This document shows positions 47,434 through 55,165 of a DNA stretch of 64,000 bases, in pieces. This DNA comes from Actinoplanes sandaracinus. Lineage in GTDB: Bacteria; Actinomycetota; Actinomycetes; Mycobacteriales; Micromonosporaceae. The number at the start of each line of letters is the position of its first letter. The first letter of the stretch is position 1. The position numbers and the translations under genes were made by a program. Where the stretch lies: positions 1-64,000 of the forward strand of contig NZ_JASCTH010000004.1 in the NCBI RefSeq assembly GCF_030009775.1. The letters are read 5' to 3'. The notes under the pieces are model-generated. The model did no database searches, had not been told where the DNA came from, and saw nothing but the letters and a program-made list of their open reading frames with translations.

Positions 47434-47583
47434 TCCGACAGGGGTATTTTCCCAGGTCACAGCCCCGTGTGCAAAAGTGCAGTCATAGACCGGCACCATT
47501 TGTCCACCAAACGTGAAAACCGGCCGCGCCAGGTTCCACTCCCCAGGGTGACAAGCTGGTAAGCCCGGCAATGCAGCGTGCCT

Positions 47584-48402
47584 CTACCGTCGTCGGGCGA
47601 CCGCGACCAGCGCGGTCGGCTGCGGCGGGATCTCAGCGGTCTCCTCCGGATCCGGCCGCCACTGATCGGCGGCGACGACGCCCGGCTCCAACACCTCGAA
47701 CGAGTCGTCGACCAGATCCAGCAACTGCCGGCCGTCGCGGATCACCACCGGTGTCGGCGTCTTCTCGTACAGCTGGCGGGCGGTCTCCTGCCGTTGCAGA
47801 CCCTCCTCGGTGACCTCGGGGCCGGCGTGCGACAGCACCAGGAAACTACCCGGCATCAGCGCCATTCCGATCCGGGAGATGAGCGAGCGAGGATCGGCCT
47901 CGTCCGGGATGAAGTGCAGAACCGCCACCATCAGCACGGCGATCGGCCGAGAGAAGTCGAGAAAGGAGATCACCTGGTCGTGCCACACGATGGCGTCCGG
48001 ATCGCGCAGGTCACCACGGATCGCGTGTGCGTTCGGGTTGTCGCGCAACAGGCTGCGGCTCTGCTCCACCGCGATCGGGTCGATGTCGACATACACCACC
48101 CGTGCCCGCGGGTCCACCTCCTGCGCCACCTCGTGCACATTGCCCAGGGTCGGGATCCCCGAGCCGATGTCCAGGAACTGGGTGACACCCTGCTCCTCGA
48201 CCAGCCACCGCACCGCCCGCCCGAGGTAGGCGCGATTCGCCCGGGCCACCAGGTGCGCTTCCGGGAACAGCTCCTGGACCTGATGCCAGAACGCCCGGTC
48301 GACGGTGAAGTTGTGCATTCCACCCAGCGCGTAGTCGTACACCCGCGAGGCGTTCGGCACGGTGATGTCCACACCCTCCGGCACCCACGTGTTCGGCTCC
48401 AT
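47584..48402 (-). CDS. SAM-dependent methyltransferase, DUF574/Methyltransf_19 type
   Basis: Methyltransferase of 272 residues. The family N-terminus is PNASRVYDYALGGMHNFTVDR (about residues 15-35). The SAM-binding loop is FLDIGSGIPTLGNVHEVAQ, followed by ARVVYVDIDPIAVEQSR, the RPIAVLMVAVLHFI region and LVLSHAGPE. These proteins are abundant in actinomycetes; targets are unknown. ATG at 48402 is chosen because GGAGGT lies 8 bases upstream. It is divergent from a paralogue starting 276 bases away, and the two share the whole domain order. Confidence 0.9.
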   Translation of the reverse strand: MEPNTWVPEGVDITVPNASRVYDYALGGMHNFTVDRAFWHQVQELFPEAHLVARANRAYLGRAVRWLVEEQGVTQFLDIGSGIPTLGNVHEVAQEVDPRARVVYVDIDPIAVEQSRSLLRDNPNAHAIRGDLRDPDAIVWHDQVISFLDFSRPIAVLMVAVLHFIPDEADPRSLISRIGMALMPGSFLVLSHAGPEVTEEGLQRQETARQLYEKTPTPVVIRDGRQLLDLVDDSFEVLEPGVVAADQWRPDPEETAEIPPQPTALVAVARRR

Positions 48403-48554
48403 CACCGCTACCTCCGTTCCGGTGGGATCGGGACTTCTGGCACCGGTCGCCCCGCGCTGGGCGCAGCCGCCTGTCGACCGAACGCGACACATTGATCACT
48501 GGCGGTCATTCTCACATCCTATGTATCCCAGGGGGTCCGAAGGGAAGACAGGAG

Positions 48555-48566
48555 TGCAAACTTGCA
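48555..48566. promoter_or_regulatory. TGCAA-AC-TTGCA dyad between the divergent methyltransferase genes
   Basis: TGCAAACTTGCA, with 5-bp perfect arms, lies in the 275-bp divergent region and is followed by ATCGAT repeats (48567-48585). It resembles the TGCAACTTGCA palindrome before the XRE gene at 11.3 kb. Confidence 0.35.
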
Positions 48567-48677
48567 TCGATAGATAGCATCGATCGACCGCGGCCACCGC
48601 GCTCCGGCCCGGCCAGCCCTCCCGACGGCCTTTCACACCGGTAGGGTGCACGGACAGACGGTTCGAGACGGGCATGA

Positions 48678-49520
48678 ATGGGGCGTCACATGTCGAGCGG
48701 TAACGAGGTCGGCGACGAAGGCGAGCAAGCACCGCCGGAGCTGGACACCAGCGTCCCGCACTCGGCGCGCATGTACGACTGGTGGATCGGCGGCAAGGAC
48801 AACTTCGCCGCCGACCGGGAGTTGGGCGAACGGTTCGCGCAGGCGATCCCGAGCATCCCGGCGATGGCGCGGGAGAACCGCAACTTCATGCACCGGGTGG
48901 TGCGCTACCTGGCCGGCCAGGCGGGCATCCGCCAGTTCCTGGATATCGGCACCGGCATCCCGACCAGCCCGAACGTGCACGAGATCGCCCAGGGCATCGC
49001 CGCGGACAGCCGCGTCGTCTACGTCGACAACGACCCGCTCGTGCTGACCCACGCCCGGGCGCTGATGGTCAGTGATCCCGCCGGCCGGACCGCCTACATC
49101 GACGCGGACTTCACCCAGCCACACAAGATCCTCCGTAACCCGCAACTGCGGGCGGTACTGGACCTCGACCAGCCGGTCGGCCTGCTGATGATCGCCGTGC
49201 TCATGCTGGCCCGCGACAGCGACGACCCGTGGACCGCGGTCCGGACCCTGATGGACGAACTGCCCTCGGGCAGCTATCTCGCGATCACCCACCCCGGCCA
49301 AGACTTCGACCCCGCCGCGATGGAAGCGGTCGTGCGGGCCGCTACCGCGTCCGGCATGACCCTGGCCCCCCGCCAGCGCGCCGACGTGCGGCGTTTCTTC
49401 GCCGACTGGGAACTCGTCGACCCCGGCGTGGTCCCGGTCATGACGTGGTATCCCGACGGCCCGTCCCCGGCCGACCCGCACGCCGCCTACTACTGGGCGG
49501 GATTGGCCCGGAAACCGTGA
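48678..49520 (+). CDS. SAM-dependent methyltransferase, DUF574/Methyltransf_19 type (paralogue)
   Basis: Protein of 280 residues, a paralogue of the product at 47584-48402. The N-terminal PHSARMYDWWIGGKDNFAADR motif, SAM loop FLDIGTGIPTSPNVHEIAQ, SRVVYVDNDPLVLTHARAL, QPVGLLMIAVLMLAR and SYLAITHPGQD match it in order. The C-terminal strand ends in ADPHAAYYWAGLARKP, as in the family. Two ATG codons (48678 and 48690) are possible, neither with a strong ribosome-binding site. The substrate is unknown. Confidence 0.88.
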   Translation: MGRHMSSGNEVGDEGEQAPPELDTSVPHSARMYDWWIGGKDNFAADRELGERFAQAIPSIPAMARENRNFMHRVVRYLAGQAGIRQFLDIGTGIPTSPNVHEIAQGIAADSRVVYVDNDPLVLTHARALMVSDPAGRTAYIDADFTQPHKILRNPQLRAVLDLDQPVGLLMIAVLMLARDSDDPWTAVRTLMDELPSGSYLAITHPGQDFDPAAMEAVVRAATASGMTLAPRQRADVRRFFADWELVDPGVVPVMTWYPDGPSPADPHAAYYWAGLARKP

Positions 49521-49959
49521 CGCCCTGACCGCCGGCGCGGCGCCGGGTCGGTCCTCAGATCCGGCCGGCCGCCGCCGGCGACGCCACTGACCGTCACGAT
49601 AGCGATATCACTCTAACGGAGTACATTTCTCCGAACGTTTGTCCCAAATGCGCGTCATCGTACGCTGAAAACAGGGCAAATTTTCGGCGGAATGCAATTT
49701 TTCGGCGCCGTGAGCGCATCACGACTTGCCGCGTTTTCGATTGACGAGGCACGATTCGATACGTGAAAAAGAAAAGGCTCCGGCGTCCCCCTCTCGTGGA
49801 CGTCCACCCCAGGTCACCTGGCTCCTCGTCCGACCACTTCCGGTCGCCGGCTGCCCGCTGAGCTGAAAGCACCGTTCCCCCAGGGCCGTTCAGCCGCAAA
49901 TAGACGGGCCCGCACGGCCTGTTCTCATCGTCTCCCCATCCGTTTGACGGAGAGCTCAA
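49521..49959. other. A/T-enriched promoter region of the XRE gene
   Basis: About 440 bases without a gene. From 49595 to 49780 base composition drops well below the surroundings. It contains a CGGAG-N7-CTCCG hairpin (49617-49633), two ATTTT(T)CGGCG direct repeats (49680-49689, 49698-49708) and runs of A. It likely holds the promoter and operators of the XRE gene at 49960, and may mark a boundary of transferred DNA. Confidence 0.6.
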
Positions 49960-50841
49960 ATGAGGCCAACCATCCTGTCCCCGCCGGGCGACAAAGGCCG
50001 CCCGAACCATGTCCACGAAATCCTCGGGCGCCGCCTGCAGGCCTTCAGGGAAGCGGCCGGCATCGACCGTCCCACTGCCGAGAAGCACATCTCCTGTTCC
50101 GCGTCCAAGATGAGCCGGATCGAGCGAGGCCGGTCCCGCATCAAAGACAACGATTTCGAGGCGCTGCTCAACCGCTATGGCGTAGCCGACCCCAACGAAC
50201 GGTCCGCGTGGCTGGAGCTCAACCGCCGCCTCAACGGAAAGAACTGGTGGGACTCCTACAGCGACTCGTTCGCCGACTGGTTCTGTTCCTACCTCGTCCT
50301 GGAATCGGCCGCCGAGTACATCCGGACCTACGAGTGCTCGCTCGTTCCCGGGCTGCTGCAGACGCAAGCCTACGCAGAGTCGATCATCCGGACTCGGTAC
50401 TCGGACGACGAGCATGTCCGCCGTCTCGTCGAGGTGCGCATGCGACGGCAGAACATGGTGTTCGAGGCCGGTGGGCCGAGGCTGTGGGCGATCGTGGATC
50501 TCAGCGCGCTCACCGACGGAGTCGACGACACCGCCATCATGCGACAACAGATCGAATTCCTGATCGAGGCCACCCAGTTCCCGGGTGTGTGCATTCAGGT
50601 GCTCCGGCCCCGGCCCGGTCTGTGTGCTCTGAGGAACGACTCCTTCTCCATCCTCAGATTCCGCAGCAGCAACCTGGCGGACGTCGTCTACCTCGAGAAC
50701 CTGGAGAGCGCCCACTTCCTCGACGGGCCCGAGCGGTCGGAGCCGTACAGGCACGCCATCTCCATGATCGGCAACGCTGCGGACGCGCCCGAGCAGACGC
50801 GCCAGACCCTGGAAGACGTGCTGCGCACCCTCGCGCGGTGA
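49960..50841 (+). CDS. XRE-family regulator with DUF5753 (WhiJ-like)
   Basis: Regulator of 293 residues with a helix-turn-helix (ILGRRLQAFREAAGI...AEKHISCSASKMSRIERGRSRI, about residues 20-60) and the DUF5753 effector domain (about 100-285): YECSLVPGLLQTQAYAESIIRTRY, RMRRQ, LRLWAIVD-like strand, QFPGVCIQVLRPRPG, and ADVVYLENLES. It is the same architecture as the protein at 10396-11265. No DUF397 gene follows here. ATG at 49960; the best landmark is the A/T-rich upstream region rather than a strong ribosome-binding site. Confidence 0.88.
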   Translation: MRPTILSPPGDKGRPNHVHEILGRRLQAFREAAGIDRPTAEKHISCSASKMSRIERGRSRIKDNDFEALLNRYGVADPNERSAWLELNRRLNGKNWWDSYSDSFADWFCSYLVLESAAEYIRTYECSLVPGLLQTQAYAESIIRTRYSDDEHVRRLVEVRMRRQNMVFEAGGPRLWAIVDLSALTDGVDDTAIMRQQIEFLIEATQFPGVCIQVLRPRPGLCALRNDSFSILRFRSSNLADVVYLENLESAHFLDGPERSEPYRHAISMIGNAADAPEQTRQTLEDVLRTLAR

Positions 50842-50976
50842 CCGGCCGATCGGCGTGACGCCTCGCCCGGCGACCCGCGTCGCGGCCCTGTCCGGGAAGA
50901 CGGAGTTTCCGCTCCGTCCCGGCCCGGAACGAGATTTTCCGATCTCAGTTTCTGCCGACCGAGAACAGTAGAAAGG

Positions 50977-51040
50977 GAGTGGCCGGGCGCATGCGCTCGG
51001 CCACCGCGCCTGTGAGCTGCCGGAACGGCCGCTCTCAGTC
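50977..51040. repeat. Left copy of a ~63-bp hairpin-containing repeat
   Basis: Roughly 80% identical, with one single-base gap, to 56172-56232 in the same orientation. It includes a hairpin GTGGCCGGGCGCA/TGCGCTCGGCCAC and then GCCTGTGAGCTGC and GGCCGCT. In the other copy the same sequence is the 3' end and terminator of the acyl-CoA dehydrogenase gene. Changes within the stem are partly compensatory. Confidence 0.7.
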
Positions 51041-51122
51041 CTTCTACGAGCCCCGCGCCAACGACGGTTTCGCCCTCGGCACCCCCGACGTGATCTACCA
51101 GACCACCGGGGTTGAGTTGAAC

Positions 51123-51692
51123 ATGACCCATACCCGCAACCTGTGGGAGGACACCAGAACGTTCTTCCCACTGTTCCAGGCTCTCATCCGCGAACGCGAC
51201 GTGCAGACCGTCTGCGTGGTCGACGCATCGGACGGCACATTCGTGCTCCCACCGGCTCGTAACGGTATCCGCGTCGTCGCCATCGAGCCCGACAAGTCCG
51301 CCGTCAACGGCGGACCGATCACCCTGCCCGGCCCTATCAAGGGCACCCTGCCCGGTCTTCGCAAGCGGGTGGCCGACAAAGGGCTCAGCCACCTCGTGGA
51401 AATCGGTTGTGCCGGCCCGGCGGAGGCGTGTTGGGCGCGGAACACATGATGCCCGTCGAGCCGCCCCAGTTCGCCATCGAACATCACCTATCCGGGGGGC
51501 GCATTCGCGCGTTCCTTCCCGATTGGCGGATCGACTGGGAAACTCACACCCCGTATTTCGTCGAGGCGCCGCACGTAGAACAGCTTGCGGAGCACGTTCA
51601 CCGCATGGGTTTGATCATCGCAACCCGGCCGCAGGGAGTACCGCTGCACACCGAATACCAAGCCCGATTCCTCGCGATCAACCTAGTGCCTC
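51123..51692 (+). pseudogene. Remnant of a class I SAM methyltransferase gene with internal deletion
   Basis: The first part (51123 to about 51404) encodes NLWEDTRTFFPLFQALIRERDVQTVCVVDASDGTFVLP...VVAIEPDKSAVNGG...GLRKRVADKGLSHLVEI, the N-terminal SAM-binding half of a methyltransferase. In another frame, from about 51407, follows CRPGGGVLGAEHMMPVEPPQFAIEHHL...YFVEAPHVEQLAEHVHRMGLIIATRP, which reads as the C-terminal half of the same family. The central strands are missing and the frame shifts between the parts, so the gene appears broken by a deletion of roughly 200 bases. Its last codons run into a possible IS end near 51693. Confidence 0.6.
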
Positions 51693-51828
51693 CTCTTTGG
51701 ATCTTGGCCGTGTAATCCTTCGGTTCTGAGCACGTTTCGGGCAGGCTGTTCCTCTCGCGGTCTGTGGGAGGTGATGCCGGGTGGGCCGACGCCCGGAAGT
51801 GTTCGTGCGGGCGCTGGCCGCTACACGA
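51693..51828 (+). mobile_element. Probable scrap of an IS630-type element (transposase N-terminus)
   Basis: GTG at 51781, with GGGAGG 9 bases upstream, starts a reading frame VGRRPEVFVRALA, which looks like the N-terminus of actinobacterial IS630-family transposases (G-R-R-P-E-V-F-V-R). It stops matching after about 13 codons, where the end of the permease gene begins. The preceding ~90 bases from a CTAG at 51692-51695 would then be the IS end and leader. IS630 elements insert at TA. Based on a short motif; could be coincidence. Confidence 0.4.
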
Positions 51829-52519
51829 TGGAGTGGGGACCAGTCTTAGAAGGATCGGACTCAGTGAGACGATCGTCCGAGGTGTGTCTGAGGCGGTGGA
51901 GTCGCCAGGACGACAGGGTGTAGGCGAGGAGGCCTGCGGCGAACAGCGATCCGGCGAGTAGGGCGCTGGGCAAGTGGTGGAGGGGTTGTGCGGTGAATTC
52001 CCACCAGTGGTATTGGCCGGGGTTGCCGCTGTGTCCCCAGTAGATCATCACGCAGAGTGTCGCCCATGGCAGGATCCAGGAGTGCGTCCAGCCGAGGATC
52101 CGTCCGGACAGCAGTGCCAGGCCGAACCAGGCGGGTAGCGCTCGGGCGATCAGCAGCATCGCGGCGCCGTCGACGCCGATCGCCGTGGCGGTGAGGATGC
52201 TTGCGCTCGAGAGCAGGAACGCCAGTCCCAGCACGATGCTCCGCAGCCGGTGGAACGGTCCTGCACCGGCGGCTTCGAGGTTGGCCAGCGGGCTGGCCAG
52301 GGTCAGCACAGGAAGTGAGCCTGCTCCAACGGCGAGGAGTCGCCAGAACTGCACGGTCGCCCCAGCACTGCCCGCTGCGGTGGGGGTGGGAGCCTCCAGA
52401 GATCCCCAGACGCCGACGATGCCCCCGATCGTGACCATCACGGCCAGCAGCCACCATGCCCGGCGAGCCAGCAGATACGTACGGACTACTTGCAGATACT
52501 GCTGGCGCTCATCCGGCAC
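51821..52519 (-). CDS. Membrane protein, third gene of the ABC transporter operon
   Basis: Protein of 232 residues with about six hydrophobic helices (WWLLAVMVTIGGIVGVWG, FWRLLAVGAGSLPVLTLA, SIVLGLAFLLSSASILTATAIG, AMLLIARALPAWFGLALLSG, WILPWATLCVMIYWG, LLAGSLFAAGLLAYTLS). It has no nucleotide-binding motif. It overlaps the upstream permease gene by 11 bases, so it is probably a second membrane subunit of the same transporter. No named family is recognised. Its 3' end abuts the IS-like scrap. Confidence 0.75.
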   Translation of the reverse strand: MPDERQQYLQVVRTYLLARRAWWLLAVMVTIGGIVGVWGSLEAPTPTAAGSAGATVQFWRLLAVGAGSLPVLTLASPLANLEAAGAGPFHRLRSIVLGLAFLLSSASILTATAIGVDGAAMLLIARALPAWFGLALLSGRILGWTHSWILPWATLCVMIYWGHSGNPGQYHWWEFTAQPLHHLPSALLAGSLFAAGLLAYTLSSWRLHRLRHTSDDRLTESDPSKTGPHSIV

Positions 52520-53783
52520 GGCAGTAGTCTGCCTTCTTTTCCGCGATCAGATTCGTCACCCATACGCTCTGATCTTGTTCGCTGCGTTCGGCGGCGATGC
52601 GGCGGCCGGTCGCCCAGGCCGCTTGCGTGTCATCGGCGGCGTTGGTGCGGTAGTCCGGCGTACCGCCGCCGGCCAGGCGCCACTCCAGCCAGGCGGACAG
52701 TTGTTCCCAGCGTTCCTGCGGATCCTCCACCGCGGGGTCGCACCCGTCGAACACCTTCTGGGTGATCGCTCTCCCCACGGCCCGGGCGAGCGCCCACCGG
52801 CTTTCCTCTGAGATATCGAATTCGGGGTCGAAGTCGCCGGGAATGTCCATTTCGATGTCGTCGACCCAGCGAGTGGAACCGGACAGGCGGTAGTCCACGA
52901 TCCGCCGGGGCAGGGGCAGCGTGACGGGGAGGGCAGCCACTTGGGCATCCACCTCCGCGACCATGGATCGGTATTTGGCGTGTTCGGGCCAGAGGCAGTA
53001 TTCGATTGTTCCTTGAACGCAGAGCGGTTGCGCGACCGGCGTGCGCCGATCGGGCACGGTCGTGGCCACGTGCACGACAGCCACCCCGAGCAGTGCCGCG
53101 AGCGCGCCCGCGATCTGGCGTTCGAACCGACCCGGCCGCCCGGCCCGCCAGCCGATCCCGCAGACCGCCACCGCGAACACCAGCACCGCGACCAGTCGCA
53201 ATCCGACAGCCGGGAAGGGAACCTCCAGCCACGGCGGTCCGGACAGCGGTGCTGCCCCCGTACTGTCGCCGAGTACCGAGGCGAGCAGGAACCAGCTGAG
53301 GGCGGCGCACAGCGCGGCGATCAGCGGCGGGAACAGCCGGCCGGCGAGCCAGCCCCACGCCGTCGCGAACACCATCAACACCACCCCGAGCATGATGTAG
53401 GCGACGAACGATCTGATGCCGGGGGCGGAGATCGAGACCGCGGTGTACGTGAACGCGGCGGCCGAGACGAGCAGGTACGGCGCCAGCAGCCAGGTCAGGG
53501 CCGCGGCGAATCGGGTGAGCTCAACGGTCAACGGCCGCAGCGCGGCCGCGGCCGCCTGCTCACGCATGCCACGAACCTCCACGGTGGCGGCGATCCAAGC
53601 CGTCACCCCGGCCGCGAAAATGCTCAGGAAAGAGGCACTGACCTGGGCGGCAGCGCCGGTCTCGGGCCAGATACCCACCCAGAAACGGGTGCCGCCGAAC
53701 ACGACGGCCACCCCGAGAACAGTCAGGGGAACCAGTGCCCAACGGGCGACGCTGGAGCGCAGATGCAGGAGGAACGCGGTCAT
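52509..53783 (-). CDS. ABC transporter permease with C-terminal extracytoplasmic-type domain
   Basis: Protein of 424 residues. About six membrane helices fill residues 15-250 (for example VPLTVLGVAVVFGGTRFWVGI and FVAYIMLGVVLMVFATAWGWL). A soluble C-terminal region of about 165 residues follows (CVQGTIEYCLWPEHAKYRSMVAEV...WRLAGG). It resembles the DUF7224-type extension I recall in streptomycete ABC permeases and carries two closely spaced cysteines at its start. The start codon overlaps the ATPase gene stop (ATGA). The cargo is unknown; adjacency to a small secreted protein suggests export of, or immunity to, that product. Confidence 0.78.
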   Translation of the reverse strand: MTAFLLHLRSSVARWALVPLTVLGVAVVFGGTRFWVGIWPETGAAAQVSASFLSIFAAGVTAWIAATVEVRGMREQAAAAALRPLTVELTRFAAALTWLLAPYLLVSAAAFTYTAVSISAPGIRSFVAYIMLGVVLMVFATAWGWLAGRLFPPLIAALCAALSWFLLASVLGDSTGAAPLSGPPWLEVPFPAVGLRLVAVLVFAVAVCGIGWRAGRPGRFERQIAGALAALLGVAVVHVATTVPDRRTPVAQPLCVQGTIEYCLWPEHAKYRSMVAEVDAQVAALPVTLPLPRRIVDYRLSGSTRWVDDIEMDIPGDFDPEFDISEESRWALARAVGRAITQKVFDGCDPAVEDPQERWEQLSAWLEWRLAGGGTPDYRTNAADDTQAAWATGRRIAAERSEQDQSVWVTNLIAEKKADYCRAG

Positions 53784-54523
53784 CGGTCGCGGTCCTCCGC
53801 GGGCAGCAAGCTCATGTAGGCGCGTTCCAGCGGCGTGTGGCCCGGTAGCGACGGCTCGTCCAACGCTTTCAGCTCGCTGGTGGCGCCGGCGAAGCGGATC
53901 TCGCCCTGATTCATCACCACGACCCGATCGCAGACAGCATCCACATCATCGATCAGATGAGTACTCAGCAGAACCGTGGTATCCGGCAACCCGGCGATGA
54001 TCGCCCGGAACCGCAGCCGCTGTTGCGGGTCGAGACCCACTGTCGGCTCATCGAGCAGCACGATCCGCGGTCGGCCCACGATGGCCCAGGCGATCCCGGC
54101 ACGCTGCCGCATCCCACCCGACAGGCTCTTCATCTTTTGACCAGTCTCGCCGGCGAGACCCACATGCGCCAGCGCTTCCGCTGACGCATGGGCCCACTCC
54201 CGCGGCGGCAAGCCACGCAGCCAAGCCCCGTATCGCACGAAATCCCGCACCCGCATCGCCGGCTCGAAACCGAACCGCTGCGGCAGGAACCCGATCTGAC
54301 GGCGCGCCGTTCGTGCTTCGGCCTCCGACGACACCTGCCGTCCGTCGATGACCACCTGCCCTTCGCGAGGCGGCTGCACGGTGGCCAAGGTCCGCAGCAA
54401 CGTCGTCTTACCAGCGCCGTTCGGCCCGAGTAGGGCTGTCACACCGGGACCGAACTCGACATCCAGATCCTGAAACACGATGGTGCGCCCGTACCCCTGG
54501 CTGAGCTGCTGAGCCGAAAGCAA
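53780..54523 (-). CDS. ABC transporter ATP-binding protein
   Basis: ATPase of about 247 residues with Walker A (GPNGAGKTTLL), Q-loop (IGFLPQRFG), signature (LSGGMRQRAGIAWAI), Walker B (IVLLDEPTVGLD) and H-loop (STHLIDD). The C-terminal PSLPGHTPLERAYMSLL segment is typical of drug/peptide export ATPases of the CcmA/BcrA group. I start it at TTG 54523, with GAGAGGGG about 7 bases upstream; another TTG at 54553 is possible. First gene of a three-gene operon with two overlapping membrane genes downstream. Confidence 0.9.
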   Translation of the reverse strand: MLSAQQLSQGYGRTIVFQDLDVEFGPGVTALLGPNGAGKTTLLRTLATVQPPREGQVVIDGRQVSSEAEARTARRQIGFLPQRFGFEPAMRVRDFVRYGAWLRGLPPREWAHASAEALAHVGLAGETGQKMKSLSGGMRQRAGIAWAIVGRPRIVLLDEPTVGLDPQQRLRFRAIIAGLPDTTVLLSTHLIDDVDAVCDRVVVMNQGEIRFAGATSELKALDEPSLPGHTPLERAYMSLLPAEDRDR

Positions 54524-54568
54524 CCTGACACCCCTCTCGCGAAACCGTACCAACGCCGACCTGCCGGA

Positions 54569-54603
54569 CCGGCCGGGTCTGTCTCGAGGACAGGCCCGGC
54601 CGG
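54569..54603 (-). terminator. Hairpin between the secreted protein gene and the ABC operon
   Basis: Arms at 54569-54583 and 54588-54603 pair over about 15 bp with one G-U pair and a TCGA loop. It lies 33 bases past the secreted protein stop and 46 bases before the ATPase start. It may terminate the first gene or act as an attenuator letting a fraction of transcripts enter the ABC operon. Confidence 0.6.
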
Positions 54604-54635
54604 CACGTTGTTGCGCTTAACTCATGAAATTAGAT

Positions 54636-54929
54636 CTACCAGTACACGGTGTTAACGAAGTTGATGCCGTACCGGCAGTCGGCACCGTCGTAGGGCTCGG
54701 CATTGCCCTTGAATCGGTACTTGGTCATGCTCTTGTCGGGAGCCTGCGGCGCCGTACAGTCAGCGGTGGTCTTGTAGTAGCCCTCCTGTGAGGCTCCGCC
54801 GCCGCCGCATTCCTGGTTCCAGTCCCGGGTCCACCAGATGCCGTAGCAGTTGTTCACCTTGTTGCCCGTACTCGCACCAAAGGCCGGGGCGACCAGCACA
54901 CCAGCGGCGGCACCGGCCAAGCCGAGCAC
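54636..54929 (-). CDS. Small secreted four-cysteine protein
   Basis: Protein of 97 residues or slightly more. A hydrophobic leader (LGLAGAAAGVLVAPAFGAST) is followed by a polar mature region of about 75 residues with four cysteines (NNCYG, QECGG, ADCTA, ADCRY) and many Tyr/Trp/Gly, ending NFVNTVYW. This suits a disulfide-stabilised exported peptide. I do not recognise a family; it is not an obvious lactococcin-972 protein. GTG at 54929 is the only standard start near the leader, but an Arg-Arg-Gly upstream and GGGAGGA at 54981-54987 hint at a longer leader with a non-standard start. Base composition is lower in G/C than its neighbours. Co-directional with the ABC operon downstream. Confidence 0.65.
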   Translation of the reverse strand: MLGLAGAAAGVLVAPAFGASTGNKVNNCYGIWWTRDWNQECGGGGASQEGYYKTTADCTAPQAPDKSMTKYRFKGNAEPYDGADCRYGINFVNTVYW

Positions 54930-55165
54930 CAGACCAGCGTGTACCAGCCCGCGTCTTACCCTGAATCGCTCAGACCTGCGTTCCTCCCGTGAAATGAGCC
55001 AGAGCGTTACGCCCGCACAGGTTCCAAAGCGTCCTCCAGAACGCAGGCGTTTCGACTATCCACAAGCAACGATGCAGCGGATGCCGGAGGAACGTACCAT
55101 CGACGTCGACTGATTTCTGCCCGCAACCGGACGGTGGCTAACCTGTCCCAGGGCTACGGCGGTGG

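Noticed and set aside
54636..54929. Lactococcin 972 bacteriocin
   Set aside because: An ABC operon is adjacent, as in such loci, but the mature sequence lacks that family's Gly/Tyr/Trp pattern and has four cysteines instead.
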